Source of the DNA: Ignavibacteriaceae bacterium
GTDB lineage: Bacteria > Bacteroidota > Ignavibacteria > Ignavibacteriales > Ignavibacteriaceae
Direction: 5' to 3'
DNA length: 9,919 nt
Assembly (NCBI GenBank): GCA_025449775.1
Contig: JANWIS010000172.1
Coordinates: 1 to 9,919 of the forward strand
In this document: piece by piece, positions 1 through 7,210 of the stretch
How positions within the stretch are numbered: position 1 is the first letter of the stretch
Layout: each line of letters opens with the position of its first letter
Program-made: the position numbers and the translations under genes
The notes under the pieces: generated by a model
What the model was told of the DNA's origin: nothing
What the model saw: only the letters and a program-made list of their open reading frames with translations
The model's database searches: none

Positions 1-1219
1 GAAGAACATCTCTGTATGCTTTAAGAGCGTATTCAATATCACTATCAGTATGAGAGAAACTCATGTTATGAAATCCTCCCCATAAAATTCCACGCTTAAT
101 CATTTCCTGCTGAACTAGTGATTTCATTTCAAGCACGTTTCCTGCGGCTGCATCAAATGTAACTAGTGATCTGCATTCAAACCCAATGCATTTGGTAAAA
201 GGAATATTTAATTCTTCTGCAATTTTATTATAGCCGTCTTTAATTTTTTTCCCCTGATCTGTCAAGTGTGCAGGAACATTTTTTCCTTTGAGCTCATTAA
301 TTGTTGCTTTAGCGGCTGCAAGTGATAAAGCTTCACCGCCAAAAGTTGTGTAGAAGAAAACATCTTTTTCAAGAACTTGCATAATATCTTTTCTGCCGGC
401 CAGAATTGCAAGCGGCATCCCGTTAGCAACTGCTTTTGAAAATACAGCTAAATCTGCTTTTACATTAAAATATTCCTGTGCACCTCCAAGTGCAATTCTG
501 AATCCAGTCCACATTTCATCAAAAATAAGAAGAGTACCATTGTTCGTACAAATATCTTTGAGCTTCTGAAGGAAGTTATCTTTTGGTGCTTCGAAAACAA
601 ATGGTTCAAGAATAATTGCAGCTGTATCTTCATCAATTGAATCTAAGACTGACTGAATATCATTGTAGTTAAAAGTAAATGTTAAATCCTGTATTGCCTG
701 AGGAATTCCCGAATTCCTATCAGTTACAGAAATATACCAGTCATGCCAGCCGTGATATCCACAACAAAGAATTTTTTTTCGATTTGTAAAAGCTCTGGCT
801 ACTCTTATTGCAGCTGAAGTGACATCTGCTCCGGTTTTACTGTATCTTATCGATTCGGCATTAGGAATAATTTTATTCAGCATTTCGGCAACTTCAACTT
901 CCAGAGGATGCATAAGTGAAAAAGTTATTCCGTCCTGCAACTGTTTATTTATTGCTTCATCCACTTTATCATATGCGTATCCTAACGAAATCGGGCCAAT
1001 GGCCATATTAAAATCTAAGTATTCATTGCCATCAACATCCCAAACGTGTGAACCTTTTCCTTTTACTAAATATTTTGGCGCAATCCCTTTTACGTTTTGC
1101 TGCGGTCCTTTGGCAAGTGTTTGTGTAGTAGAAGGAATTAGATCCAGAGCTTTTTGATAAAGTTCATCAGATTTTTTAATTGAAGGAAAGTCTTTATTAA
1201 AATCTATTTTGTTAGGCAT
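1..1219 (-). CDS. Class III PLP-dependent aminotransferase (glutamate-1-semialdehyde aminomutase-like), 3' end cut by window edge
   Basis: The frame is open from an ATG at 1219 to the left edge, giving 406 residues with no stop. Fold-type I class III signatures are visible: GYHGWHDW at residues 154-161, the FDEMWTGFR segment at 233-241 with Asp234 placed to contact the PLP ring nitrogen, and FSKAVANGMP at 260-269 with Lys262 as the Schiff-base lysine. Relatives run about 420-450 residues, so only a short C-terminal piece is missing. The family includes the haem enzyme HemL, but here it follows an SpsF-type cytidylyltransferase by 26 bases. I therefore infer amination of a sugar or polyol for a surface glycan rather than 5-aminolevulinate synthesis. 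No Shine-Dalgarno is seen; the start is preceded by an A-run. Family confidence is high, substrate unknown. Confidence 0.88.
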   Translation of the reverse strand, partial: MPNKIDFNKDFPSIKKSDELYQKALDLIPSTTQTLAKGPQQNVKGIAPKYLVKGKGSHVWDVDGNEYLDFNMAIGPISLGYAYDKVDEAINKQLQDGITFSLMHPLEVEVAEMLNKIIPNAESIRYSKTGADVTSAAIRVARAFTNRKKILCCGYHGWHDWYISVTDRNSGIPQAIQDLTFTFNYNDIQSVLDSIDEDTAAIILEPFVFEAPKDNFLQKLKDICTNNGTLLIFDEMWTGFRIALGGAQEYFNVKADLAVFSKAVANGMPLAILAGRKDIMQVLEKDVFFYTTFGGEALSLAAAKATINELKGKNVPAHLTDQGKKIKDGYNKIAEELNIPFTKCIGFECRSLVTFDAAAGNVLEMKSLVQQEMIKRGILWGGFHNMSFSHTDSDIEYALKAYRDVL

Positions 1220-1245
1220 ATTTTTTTTGGAGAAAATTTGTTGTT

Positions 1246-2055
1246 TTAAATCTTCTTTGTTTGTTTGACTGAGATTGTTTTTAATTCCTTCAAGTGATTT
1301 CTGTACCAATTTACTCCGACATACATTCGATTTATATCACTGATTTCAGGTTTATCTTTCAAAAGATTTAAAATATCATTCAATCCAAATTTTTTATTAT
1401 TCGTATACAGTTCATCATATACACGTTTTATAAACTCATAATCTTCTTTATAGTCAATTGTAAATCTGTTAGTCATTGAATAATCAAATCCGGTTTCCAA
1501 AGTAACATTTCCTATCCTGAATATATCAGGGTTTTCCCAGATAAACGGTGTAGTATGTTCTCGCTCAAAATCTTTCTTAGCATTTATCCATGCATTTTCA
1601 AGTGTCAGCATTGAAAATACTTCAACATCATTTCCATCAGGATAACTTGGCGGATGAAGATTGCTCACATAATCAAATTTTTCTTTGTTAATAATATAAT
1701 ACAAGATAACCTGATCAATAATTTGCGGGTCAATCAAAGGACAATCAGATGGAATTTTGATTACTACTTCAGCGTTGTATTTACGTGCTGCTTTGTAATG
1801 CCTGTCAAGCAGATCAAATGAACTTCCTCTGAATGTTTGAATCTTATTCCTGCTGCAAAGTTTAATTAATTGGTTGTCGATTTCATCTTCAGTAACCGCA
1901 ACTACTATTTCCCCGGAATAATTTGCAGAAGCTACACGTTCATACATTCTGAGCAGCAAGGGTTTATCAGCCAAAGGAAGTAAAACTTTTCCAGGGAGAC
2001 GTGAAGAACCCATGCGAGCTTGAATAACCGTTACAATTTTAGGAAATTGATTCAA
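1246..2055 (-). CDS. SpsF-type cytidylyltransferase (CMP/CDP-sugar activating enzyme)
   Basis: This 269-residue cytosolic protein belongs to the CTP-transferase family that includes SpsF, CMP-Kdo and CMP-nonulosonate synthetases, which move CMP or a nucleotidyl group from CTP onto a sugar acid or sugar phosphate. The N-terminal nucleotide-binding signature QARMGSSRLPGK spans residues 12-23. A metal-binding SDCPLID motif sits at 103-109 (Asp104), PDGND at 139-143 and REHTTPF at 165-171, all typical of the SpsF branch. The length is close to usual for the family (about 240-270). The start is TTG at 2055, because an in-frame TGA lies two codons upstream and no ATG precedes the QARMGSSRLPGK motif. 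It lies 43 bases after the GT-B-like gene and 26 bases before the aminotransferase, so the three probably form one transcript. The activated substrate is not evident; a nonulosonic acid or amino polyol is inference. Confidence 0.88.
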   Translation of the reverse strand: MNQFPKIVTVIQARMGSSRLPGKVLLPLADKPLLLRMYERVASANYSGEIVVAVTEDEIDNQLIKLCSRNKIQTFRGSSFDLLDRHYKAARKYNAEVVIKIPSDCPLIDPQIIDQVILYYIINKEKFDYVSNLHPPSYPDGNDVEVFSMLTLENAWINAKKDFEREHTTPFIWENPDIFRIGNVTLETGFDYSMTNRFTIDYKEDYEFIKRVYDELYTNNKKFGLNDILNLLKDKPEISDINRMYVGVNWYRNHLKELKTISVKQTKKI

Positions 2056-2098
2056 GATTCAAATCGGGGATCTTAAGTGTGATTACTTTAATAAACTT

Positions 2099-3166
2099 TT
2101 AGTTTTTTATTCTGGCTAATTTTCTTTTCAGTCTGATCTTATTTAAAAATTTACCGGTAACTGTTTTTTCTTTATTCATATAATATACAGTTGATCTTTC
2201 TTGTTCAGTCAATAGTTTTTTTGCAATACCAGCAATGTTTGCAGCAGAAGAACCGCCATTTTGCAAAGGTATTAATTTTTTAAGCTCATTTATATTGAAA
2301 TCAGAATAAACCTGCTTGCCCAAAGCTAATCCGATATAAACGACAGAAGAGAACCTTGTAATGAGAGTATCACAATTTGCAATCATCGGATCTATTTTTT
2401 CTTTTTGAAAAATCAGCGAGCCTGGAGCATACTTATTAATTTCTTTTATTGCGCGATCATAATTTTCATTCGGATGCAGTTTGAAGATGAGTTGTTTGCC
2501 TGATGCAATCTTCCGAGCATGTTTAATAAATTTTATTCTGTTCTCAAATTTATATGTTTCCCTCATGTCCGATGTTGCTACGATTACATAATTTTTGTGA
2601 GGAAAATCATTCTTGATGTATTGAGCACAATTATCAAAATTCGGAATACCGGTTACAACTATTTTTTTCGGAACAACACCTTTAGAAATAAACAATTCTT
2701 TGTAGCCATCAGAAGCAACACAAAATAGCTCAAAGTAATTACTGATACCAGTTGCTGCAGTTCCTCCAATCCATCTTGGTAAATTAAACTTCTTTACAAG
2801 ATGAAAACCAAAATGTTCGGGATCAGTCATTCCTTCCTGGACTAATATGATTTTTTTGTGCCGGATATTTTTAGGAATCAACATATCCGAACAAGTGAAT
2901 ACAAGGTCATAATCGTTCAGCTTACCTTCTTCATCAATTTTCAAATTATTTTCCCGGAAATATTTAAGCGTATTGATCTTAGCTTGCCCACCGAGTATGG
3001 TAAAATCCATTAAACCAATTTTTCGGGTTAGTTGTATGTACCAATATCCTAAAGAATAATAAGGGGTGAAATAAGAATCGAATTCTTTGAGTTCAGCCGA
3101 AATTTTATGCATCTGTGTGGTTTGATTCATCGAACCACATATATATAAAATCTTTTTTGTACTCAT
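2099..3166 (-). CDS. GT-B-fold transferase, CDP-glycerol glycerophosphotransferase-like
   Basis: This is a 355-residue protein with no signal peptide or clear membrane segment. It begins with a Rossmann-like strand (KKILYICGS, residues 4-12). The second half carries marks of GT-B transferases that use CDP-linked polyols or UDP sugars: TGIPNFD at 172-178, KLHPNE at 229-234 and TRFSSVVYIGLALGK at 270-284, the last corresponding to the donor-binding helix region. The C-terminus is strongly basic (about 335-355), which could aid membrane attachment. It is the first gene of a minus-strand run with the SpsF-like and aminotransferase genes, so it may transfer the product they make or a related residue. 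The start is ATG at 3166; there is no evident Shine-Dalgarno. Alternatives are a UDP-GlcNAc 2-epimerase-like or unclassified surface glycosyltransferase. The fold call is moderately sure; donor and acceptor are unknown. Confidence 0.65.
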   Translation of the reverse strand: MSTKKILYICGSMNQTTQMHKISAELKEFDSYFTPYYSLGYWYIQLTRKIGLMDFTILGGQAKINTLKYFRENNLKIDEEGKLNDYDLVFTCSDMLIPKNIRHKKIILVQEGMTDPEHFGFHLVKKFNLPRWIGGTAATGISNYFELFCVASDGYKELFISKGVVPKKIVVTGIPNFDNCAQYIKNDFPHKNYVIVATSDMRETYKFENRIKFIKHARKIASGKQLIFKLHPNENYDRAIKEINKYAPGSLIFQKEKIDPMIANCDTLITRFSSVVYIGLALGKQVYSDFNINELKKLIPLQNGGSSAANIAGIAKKLLTEQERSTVYYMNKEKTVTGKFLNKIRLKRKLARIKN

Positions 3167-3415
3167 CTGCAGTTAGAAGATATTAAACATGATTCACGAT
3201 TGAAATATAACAAATTAATCATTTTTTCTCTGTGTATTTCAGCTTTTCTTCAAAAAGTGTTAACGAGTTTGATTTAAATCACGTATTAAATGACTTTCCT
3301 ATCGAGCGAATATAATCGTCTGTAATACTATGTTAGTTAAAACAACAATAAAAAATTTGTTGAACGAAAATCTAATTTATATTTTGATATATAGTTATTA
3401 AATACAAAACATTTT
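3167..3415. promoter_or_regulatory. Divergent intergenic region between the surface-sugar cassette and the LD-carboxypeptidase gene
   Basis: This 249-base AT-rich gap separates two divergently transcribed genes, so it should carry promoters for both. On the plus strand there is a TATAAT hexamer at 3311-3316 with only a poor -35 candidate (ATGACT at 3290-3295, 15-base spacer). There is also a Bacteroidota-like pair, TTTG at 3356-3359 and TATATTTTG at 3378-3386, one base off the TAnnTTTG form, which would give a short leader before the ATG at 3416. No equally good element is seen for the minus-strand gene. A palindrome at 3270-3281 is listed separately. No RNA gene or small ORF is supportable here. 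Confidence 0.5.
3269..3282. promoter_or_regulatory. Candidate FNR/CRP-family operator (TTGAT-N4-ATCAC)
   Basis: A perfect 12-base palindrome, TGATTTAAATCA, occupies 3270-3281. With the flanking T at 3269 it matches the FNR half-site layout TTGAT-N4-ATCAA at nine of ten conserved positions; the last base is C instead of A. It lies about 104 bases upstream of the minus-strand start at 3166 and about 135 bases upstream of the plus-strand start at 3416. It is centred about 38 bases upstream of the TATAAT at 3311-3316. Short AT-rich palindromes arise by chance, so binding by an FNR-like regulator is only a hypothesis. Confidence 0.3.
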
Positions 3416-4357
3416 ATGAGCTACATCAAACCAGAAAAGTTAAAGAGAGGAGATTTAATTGGAATAATTTCTCCGGCATCATCTCCTGACAATTTGAGCC
3501 TGATAGAAAAGGGAATTAACTATCTGGAAGGACTGGGATATAAAACTATTTCTGGTAAAAATGTAGGGAAATATCGTGGTTATCTGGCCGGCACTGATAA
3601 AGAAAGAATTGATGACATCCACCAAATGTTCAGTAATAAAAAAGTTAAAGCGATTTTTTGTGTTCGTGGTGGTTATGGTGCATCCCGATTACTCGACAAG
3701 ATCAATTATGATTTGATCAGAAATAATCCAAAAATATTTGTCGGCTTTAGTGAAATTACTTCACTTCAAATGGCATTCCTCAGGAAAGCAAACTTAATTA
3801 CATTTTCCGGTCCTATGGTAGTATCAAATTTTGCAAAGGAAGTTGACAAATACACAGAAGAAAATTTTTGGCAGATGATTACTTCTGATAAAATAACTGG
3901 AAAATTAAAATTACATGCAAATAATTCACTTCAGAAAATACATCCGGGAAGTTCTACAGGAAGAATTGTTGGTGGAAATTTAGCAGTGTTTGTCTCCTTA
4001 ATCGGTACTGGTTTTCTACCTAATCTTAGAAATAAAATTCTGTTTTTAGAAGATGTAAATGAACCTCCTTATAAAATTGACAGGATGATGAATCATCTAA
4101 GATTAAATAATGTGTTTAAAAATCTGAATGGATTGATGCTTGGAACTTTCGTTGATTGCAATGAAAAAGATCCAAATAAAAAAACATTGAATTTAAATGA
4201 TGTGCTGAATGACTATTTGGGAAAGATAAAACTCCCAGTGGTCTATGGATTTCCTCAGGCTCATACTAAAAATATTTTGACTGTTCCAATTGGAATAAAA
4301 GTTAAAGTGAATGCAACTAAAGGCTTCGTTGAGTATATGGAAAGCGGTGTTAAGTGA
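3416..4357 (+). CDS. S66-family LD-carboxypeptidase (LdcA/MccF-like)
   Basis: This 313-residue enzyme has no signal peptide and is expected in the cytoplasm, where S66 LD-carboxypeptidases release the terminal D-alanine from recycled tetrapeptide murein fragments. MccF relatives instead cleave microcin C-type conjugates. The family's Ser-Glu-His triad is visible: Ser112 in GFSE (109-113 region), Glu212 in FLEDVNEPPY (210-219) and His283 in QAHTKNILTVPIG (281-293). The substrate-loop signature RGGYGASRLL is at 84-93. The nucleophile elbow reads GFSE where I expect GFSD or GYSD. Length is normal for the family (about 300-340). It is the only plus-strand gene here and overlaps the 3' end of ispE by 8 bases. 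The start is ATG at 3416, with no obvious Shine-Dalgarno. Murein recycling is more likely than immunity, since no microcin-type genes are nearby. Confidence 0.9.
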   Translation: MSYIKPEKLKRGDLIGIISPASSPDNLSLIEKGINYLEGLGYKTISGKNVGKYRGYLAGTDKERIDDIHQMFSNKKVKAIFCVRGGYGASRLLDKINYDLIRNNPKIFVGFSEITSLQMAFLRKANLITFSGPMVVSNFAKEVDKYTEENFWQMITSDKITGKLKLHANNSLQKIHPGSSTGRIVGGNLAVFVSLIGTGFLPNLRNKILFLEDVNEPPYKIDRMMNHLRLNNVFKNLNGLMLGTFVDCNEKDPNKKTLNLNDVLNDYLGKIKLPVVYGFPQAHTKNILTVPIGIKVKVNATKGFVEYMESGVK

Positions 4358-5207
4358 TGGAACCTTTCTCGAATGGAATATTTAAAAAAGTAAAATATTC
4401 TTTTTCTTTGAAATGATCTTCAGCCCAATACGCCTTCTGCAGATTTGAAAAAATACCGAAAACACTTGATCCGGTTCCTGTCATTAATGCAAACTGGGCA
4501 CCGAGATCGTAAAGCTCTTTTTTAATTTGCTCAATCATCGGATATTCCTGAAATATAACATCTTCAAAATCATTTTTAACATACACTTTCATAGATTCAA
4601 AATCTATCAGTTCGCTATTGAAAATATCTTTTAACCTCTTTTCAGGTTTGATGGGATTGACTTTCGAAAATGCCCAGCCAGTTTGAATGTTGATACCTGA
4701 GTTGACAACAAGAACAGGGTAGGGCAGTTCTAAATTTATCGAATTTAACTTTTCACCTTTTGATTCAGCATAAACAGGAATTGGATTAAGAAAATATGGA
4801 ACATCTGATCCGAGATCCAATGCACATTCAAATAAATCCTGGTAGCTAAAATCCAATTTGCACAATTTATTAATCGCCTTGAGAGTGGAAGCAGCATTTG
4901 AACTTCCACCACCCAATCCACCGCCAATTGGAATATTTTTTTCAACAAATATTTTAAGAATAAATTTTTTATTTGCTTTTTCTTCTAGTAGTTTTTTGGC
5001 TTTTAAAATCAAATTATCACTTACTGAATTCAACTCAGTTGAGGTCGAACTAAATTCAGTTTTTTCGGATTTTGTTATCATAATTATATCTTTGAGTAAA
5101 AGTGGAAAAAATATAGTCTCAAGATTGTGATATCCGTCTGTTCTTTTTTCAACGATATTAAGACCAAGATTTATTTTGGAAGGTGATTCAACTATTATTT
5201 TTTCCAT
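4350..5207 (-). CDS. ispE: 4-diphosphocytidyl-2-C-methyl-D-erythritol kinase (IspE)
   Basis: This GHMP-superfamily kinase phosphorylates the 2-hydroxyl of CDP-methylerythritol with ATP, the fourth step of the MEP pathway to isopentenyl diphosphate, in the cytosol. From the ATG at 5207 it has 285 residues, the usual family length. Visible signatures are SPSKINLGL near the N-terminus (its lysine is residue 11), the ATP-binding glycine/serine loop IPIGGGLGGGSSNA (about 92-105), LGSDVPYFL with the catalytic Asp135, and the C-terminal GHMP motif MTGTGSSVFG (about 242-251). A TTG one codon upstream (5210) also fits, but ATG is preferred, with a weak AAAGAG about nine bases ahead. The start overlaps the end of the homocysteine methyltransferase gene by 20 bases, implying translational coupling. 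The 3' end overlaps the convergent carboxypeptidase gene and carries that gene's probable terminator. Confidence 0.96.
   Translation of the reverse strand: MEKIIVESPSKINLGLNIVEKRTDGYHNLETIFFPLLLKDIIMITKSEKTEFSSTSTELNSVSDNLILKAKKLLEEKANKKFILKIFVEKNIPIGGGLGGGSSNAASTLKAINKLCKLDFSYQDLFECALDLGSDVPYFLNPIPVYAESKGEKLNSINLELPYPVLVVNSGINIQTGWAFSKVNPIKPEKRLKDIFNSELIDFESMKVYVKNDFEDVIFQEYPMIEQIKKELYDLGAQFALMTGTGSSVFGIFSNLQKAYWAEDHFKEKEYFTFLNIPFEKGSIT
4376..4409 (+). terminator. Probable intrinsic terminator of the LD-carboxypeptidase gene, inside ispE
   Basis: An 8-base perfect stem (GAATATTT at 4376-4383 with AAATATTC at 4393-4400) closes a 9-base A-rich loop and is followed at once by TTTTTCTTT (4401-4409). 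On the plus strand this has the layout of a rho-independent terminator, 18 bases past the TGA of the carboxypeptidase gene. The stem has only two G-C pairs, so it is weak. The same bases encode IspE residues near its C-terminus on the other strand. Confidence 0.5.
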
Positions 5208-6084
5208 CAATGAACTCTTTAATCTTCATGATATGGGCCGGATTAGATCCGCAGCAAGAACCTATAAATGAGGGCTTGAATTGCAAACTTAATCTCACAG
5301 AATTGATGTATTCATCGGGCTGAATTCCACAAATAATTGATTTGTCAGTTTGATTTCCAGCACCGCAATTAAGATAAAATCCCCAATTCCCTGATAATTC
5401 TATTTTCTCCAAAACACTTCTAAACACTAAGGGAGCAATGCAATTAAATCCTATGGCTAAGCAATTATGATCTCTCAAATACGAAATTATGAATTCAACT
5501 GATTCACCTGATAAAATCTTAAGAGTATTGTTAAAGTATAAACTTACGACATAGGGAATATTTTCTTTATCACAATGATCTGAGATAACTTGTATCTCAT
5601 CAAAATGACTTTGTGTTTCATTCAAAATAAAATGAACACCATTATCTATAAGTAAATCAATATGACACTGATGGTTGTATTCAAGTTTATCTTTGCTAAT
5701 AGTTCTTTCAACCTGATAACAATCCTCAGCTGGCGGGTTTGAGCCGGCAACAATAATTTTTCTATCTTCAATTGATTTTATTCCTAAACTAACTGCATCC
5801 TTGACACATAATTCATAGTCACTGATTCCAATCCTTCTTAATGCTTCTGGATTTGTTCTGAATGTATTTGTAGTTATGACATCTGCTCCAGCTTTAATGT
5901 ACCCTTCATGAATTTTAAGAATAATATCCGGATGAGTTCGATTAATATTAGTAAACCATATCTGCTCATTCGCCTGAAAACCTGATTCCTGAAGATAACT
6001 CCCCATTGCTCCATCTAGAATTAGAGGTCTTGATCTGCTTCGTGCTATCTCAAAAGGATTATGATCTAGTCCAACCGGAAACAT
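5188..6084 (-). CDS. Homocysteine S-methyltransferase-family protein (MmuM/BHMT/MetH N-domain type)
   Basis: This protein is a single TIM-barrel Hcy-binding domain of 298 residues, counted from the ATG at 6084. Members transfer a methyl group from S-methylmethionine, betaine or methyl-folate (via cobalamin in MetH) to a zinc-bound thiol. The N-terminal LDGAMGSYLQ motif is at about 23-32. The zinc cysteines are recognisable as Cys215 in GFNC and the Cys277-Cys278 pair in GSCCGSNPAHI. The frame continues upstream to a TTG at 6138, but that stretch lies inside the preceding glycosyltransferase gene. The ATG at 6084 sits 4 bases after that gene's stop and is the better start. No cobalamin or folate domain is attached, so it is either a stand-alone enzyme or the Hcy module of a split methionine synthase. 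Its end overlaps the ispE start by 20 bases. Methyl donor unknown. Confidence 0.85.
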   Translation of the reverse strand: MFPVGLDHNPFEIARSRSRPLILDGAMGSYLQESGFQANEQIWFTNINRTHPDIILKIHEGYIKAGADVITTNTFRTNPEALRRIGISDYELCVKDAVSLGIKSIEDRKIIVAGSNPPAEDCYQVERTISKDKLEYNHQCHIDLLIDNGVHFILNETQSHFDEIQVISDHCDKENIPYVVSLYFNNTLKILSGESVEFIISYLRDHNCLAIGFNCIAPLVFRSVLEKIELSGNWGFYLNCGAGNQTDKSIICGIQPDEYINSVRLSLQFKPSFIGSCCGSNPAHIMKIKEFIDGKNNS

Positions 6085-6088
6085 TGAT

Positions 6089-7210
6089 CTATTTCTTAAA
6101 ATAATTATTAACTTCAGAAATAATTCTCTCCAGATCAATCATCTTAATACACTCAAGATCATATGGACATGCTTTTTTCCAGCAGGGTGAACAGAATAAT
6201 TCTTCCTGAAATAATTTTACACCACGATCATAAAGATCAATTTCTGCCCAGCAACTAACTCCAAACCAAACAATCATAAATTTTTTAAGTGCAATACCTA
6301 TGTGCATTCCAAGAGAATCACCTGTAATTATAATATCTGCAATGCTTTCATAGCAAATACCTCGTCTTATTCCTTCCATTGTTGGAGTATTTATAATCTT
6401 TCCTCTGAAGTGTGAATATATTTCTTTATTTCGTATTGTATCTTCAGGACCACCGAGTAAAATAATTTTATATTTCTTTTTAAGAAACTGTTTGATTAAA
6501 TAAATATGTTGTTCAATGGTCATCTTCTTATTTGGGTACAATTCCGAACAGCCAGTATTGAATGCAACTATTTTATCGGTTGAACGAAGATGTAATTTCT
6601 TTCTGTAATTACTAATGAATCGTTTTTCCTCTTCAGTGAATTCAAAAACATATTCATTCCTTTCATATTCTAAGTCAAATGTCTCTGCAAGATAATCCTG
6701 TCCCGTTCGTTTATTTAGTTTAAATTTTAAATGGTCATCCATTCCAAGCTGATAATTATAATATGCTCCTTCATTAACCGGAATGATTTTTCCGTCTTTA
6801 TTCAATCCAAATCCGAGTTTGTTTTTAGCCTTAATAGAATTTAATAAAGCACAAGACCGTTGAGATTTATCGACGTTCATTACATAGTCAAAAGTCATTT
6901 GATTTAGAATCAAAAATGATTCGTCATTAAATATGTAGATATGATCCACAAGCGGATTGTTTGCAAGCAAAGGAGCAGAATTTTTTAGAGTTATCCAGTA
7001 TATGGTTGATTCAGGAAATTTTCTTTTTAATGCAGGCAGCTGAGCTGTTGTCATCAAAATATCTCCCATAGCATCGAGATTTATAATGAGAATTTTTGTC
7101 CCGATCGGGATTTGATCTTTACATCCATCTTCCCAGCAATTGTGATCAGGGAAACATGGTTTGTATCCTGAAAACCTTTTACACTCGGGAATAATTTTTT
7201 CTTTACTCAT
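6089..7210 (-). CDS. Glycosyltransferase family 9 (heptosyltransferase-like) with N-terminal cysteine-rich leader
   Basis: This 373-residue GT-B enzyme is of the ADP-heptose:LPS heptosyltransferase type, acting at the cytoplasmic face of the inner membrane. The GT9 N-domain starts at about residue 39 (ILIINLDAMGDILMTT, the acceptor-side AMGD at 47-50). The donor-side motif ITGDSLGMHIGIA is at about 295-307. Two cysteine clusters are notable: Cys10, 19, 25 and 30 in a roughly 35-residue leader before the first beta strand, and Cys340, 343, 348 and 354 (CX2CX4CX5C) near the C-terminus. The leader makes it longer than its two GT9 neighbours. The ATG at 7210 overlaps the TGA of the upstream GT9 gene (ATGA), and the stop lies 4 bases before the next start, so coupled translation is likely. 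GT9 membership is secure; sugar and acceptor are not known. Confidence 0.88.
   Translation of the reverse strand: MSKEKIIPECKRFSGYKPCFPDHNCWEDGCKDQIPIGTKILIINLDAMGDILMTTAQLPALKRKFPESTIYWITLKNSAPLLANNPLVDHIYIFNDESFLILNQMTFDYVMNVDKSQRSCALLNSIKAKNKLGFGLNKDGKIIPVNEGAYYNYQLGMDDHLKFKLNKRTGQDYLAETFDLEYERNEYVFEFTEEEKRFISNYRKKLHLRSTDKIVAFNTGCSELYPNKKMTIEQHIYLIKQFLKKKYKIILLGGPEDTIRNKEIYSHFRGKIINTPTMEGIRRGICYESIADIIITGDSLGMHIGIALKKFMIVWFGVSCWAEIDLYDRGVKLFQEELFCSPCWKKACPYDLECIKMIDLERIISEVNNYFKK

Noticed and set aside
819..1157. Open frame of 112 codons on the plus strand
   Set aside because: It is antisense to the conserved aminotransferase frame and shows no recognisable domain.
2519..2728. 69-codon plus-strand frame
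   Set aside because: It is antisense to the GT-B-like gene, Phe/Tyr/Ile-rich as expected from reverse reading of AT-rich coding DNA.
4284..4295. Perfect palindrome TTCCAATTGGAA
   Set aside because: It falls inside the carboxypeptidase codons for a conserved Val-Pro-Ile-Gly region and has no flanking promoter or T-tract, so chance is the simplest reading.
4745..5130. Open frames on both strands overlapping ispE (4745-4948 minus, 4858-5130 plus)
   Set aside because: They are out of frame with clear IspE motifs and have low-complexity, antisense-type composition.
6085..6138. N-terminal extension of the homocysteine methyltransferase frame to a TTG at 6138
   Set aside because: It lies inside the upstream glycosyltransferase gene, adds 18 residues unlike the family, and the ATG at 6084 is ideally placed 4 bases after the preceding stop.
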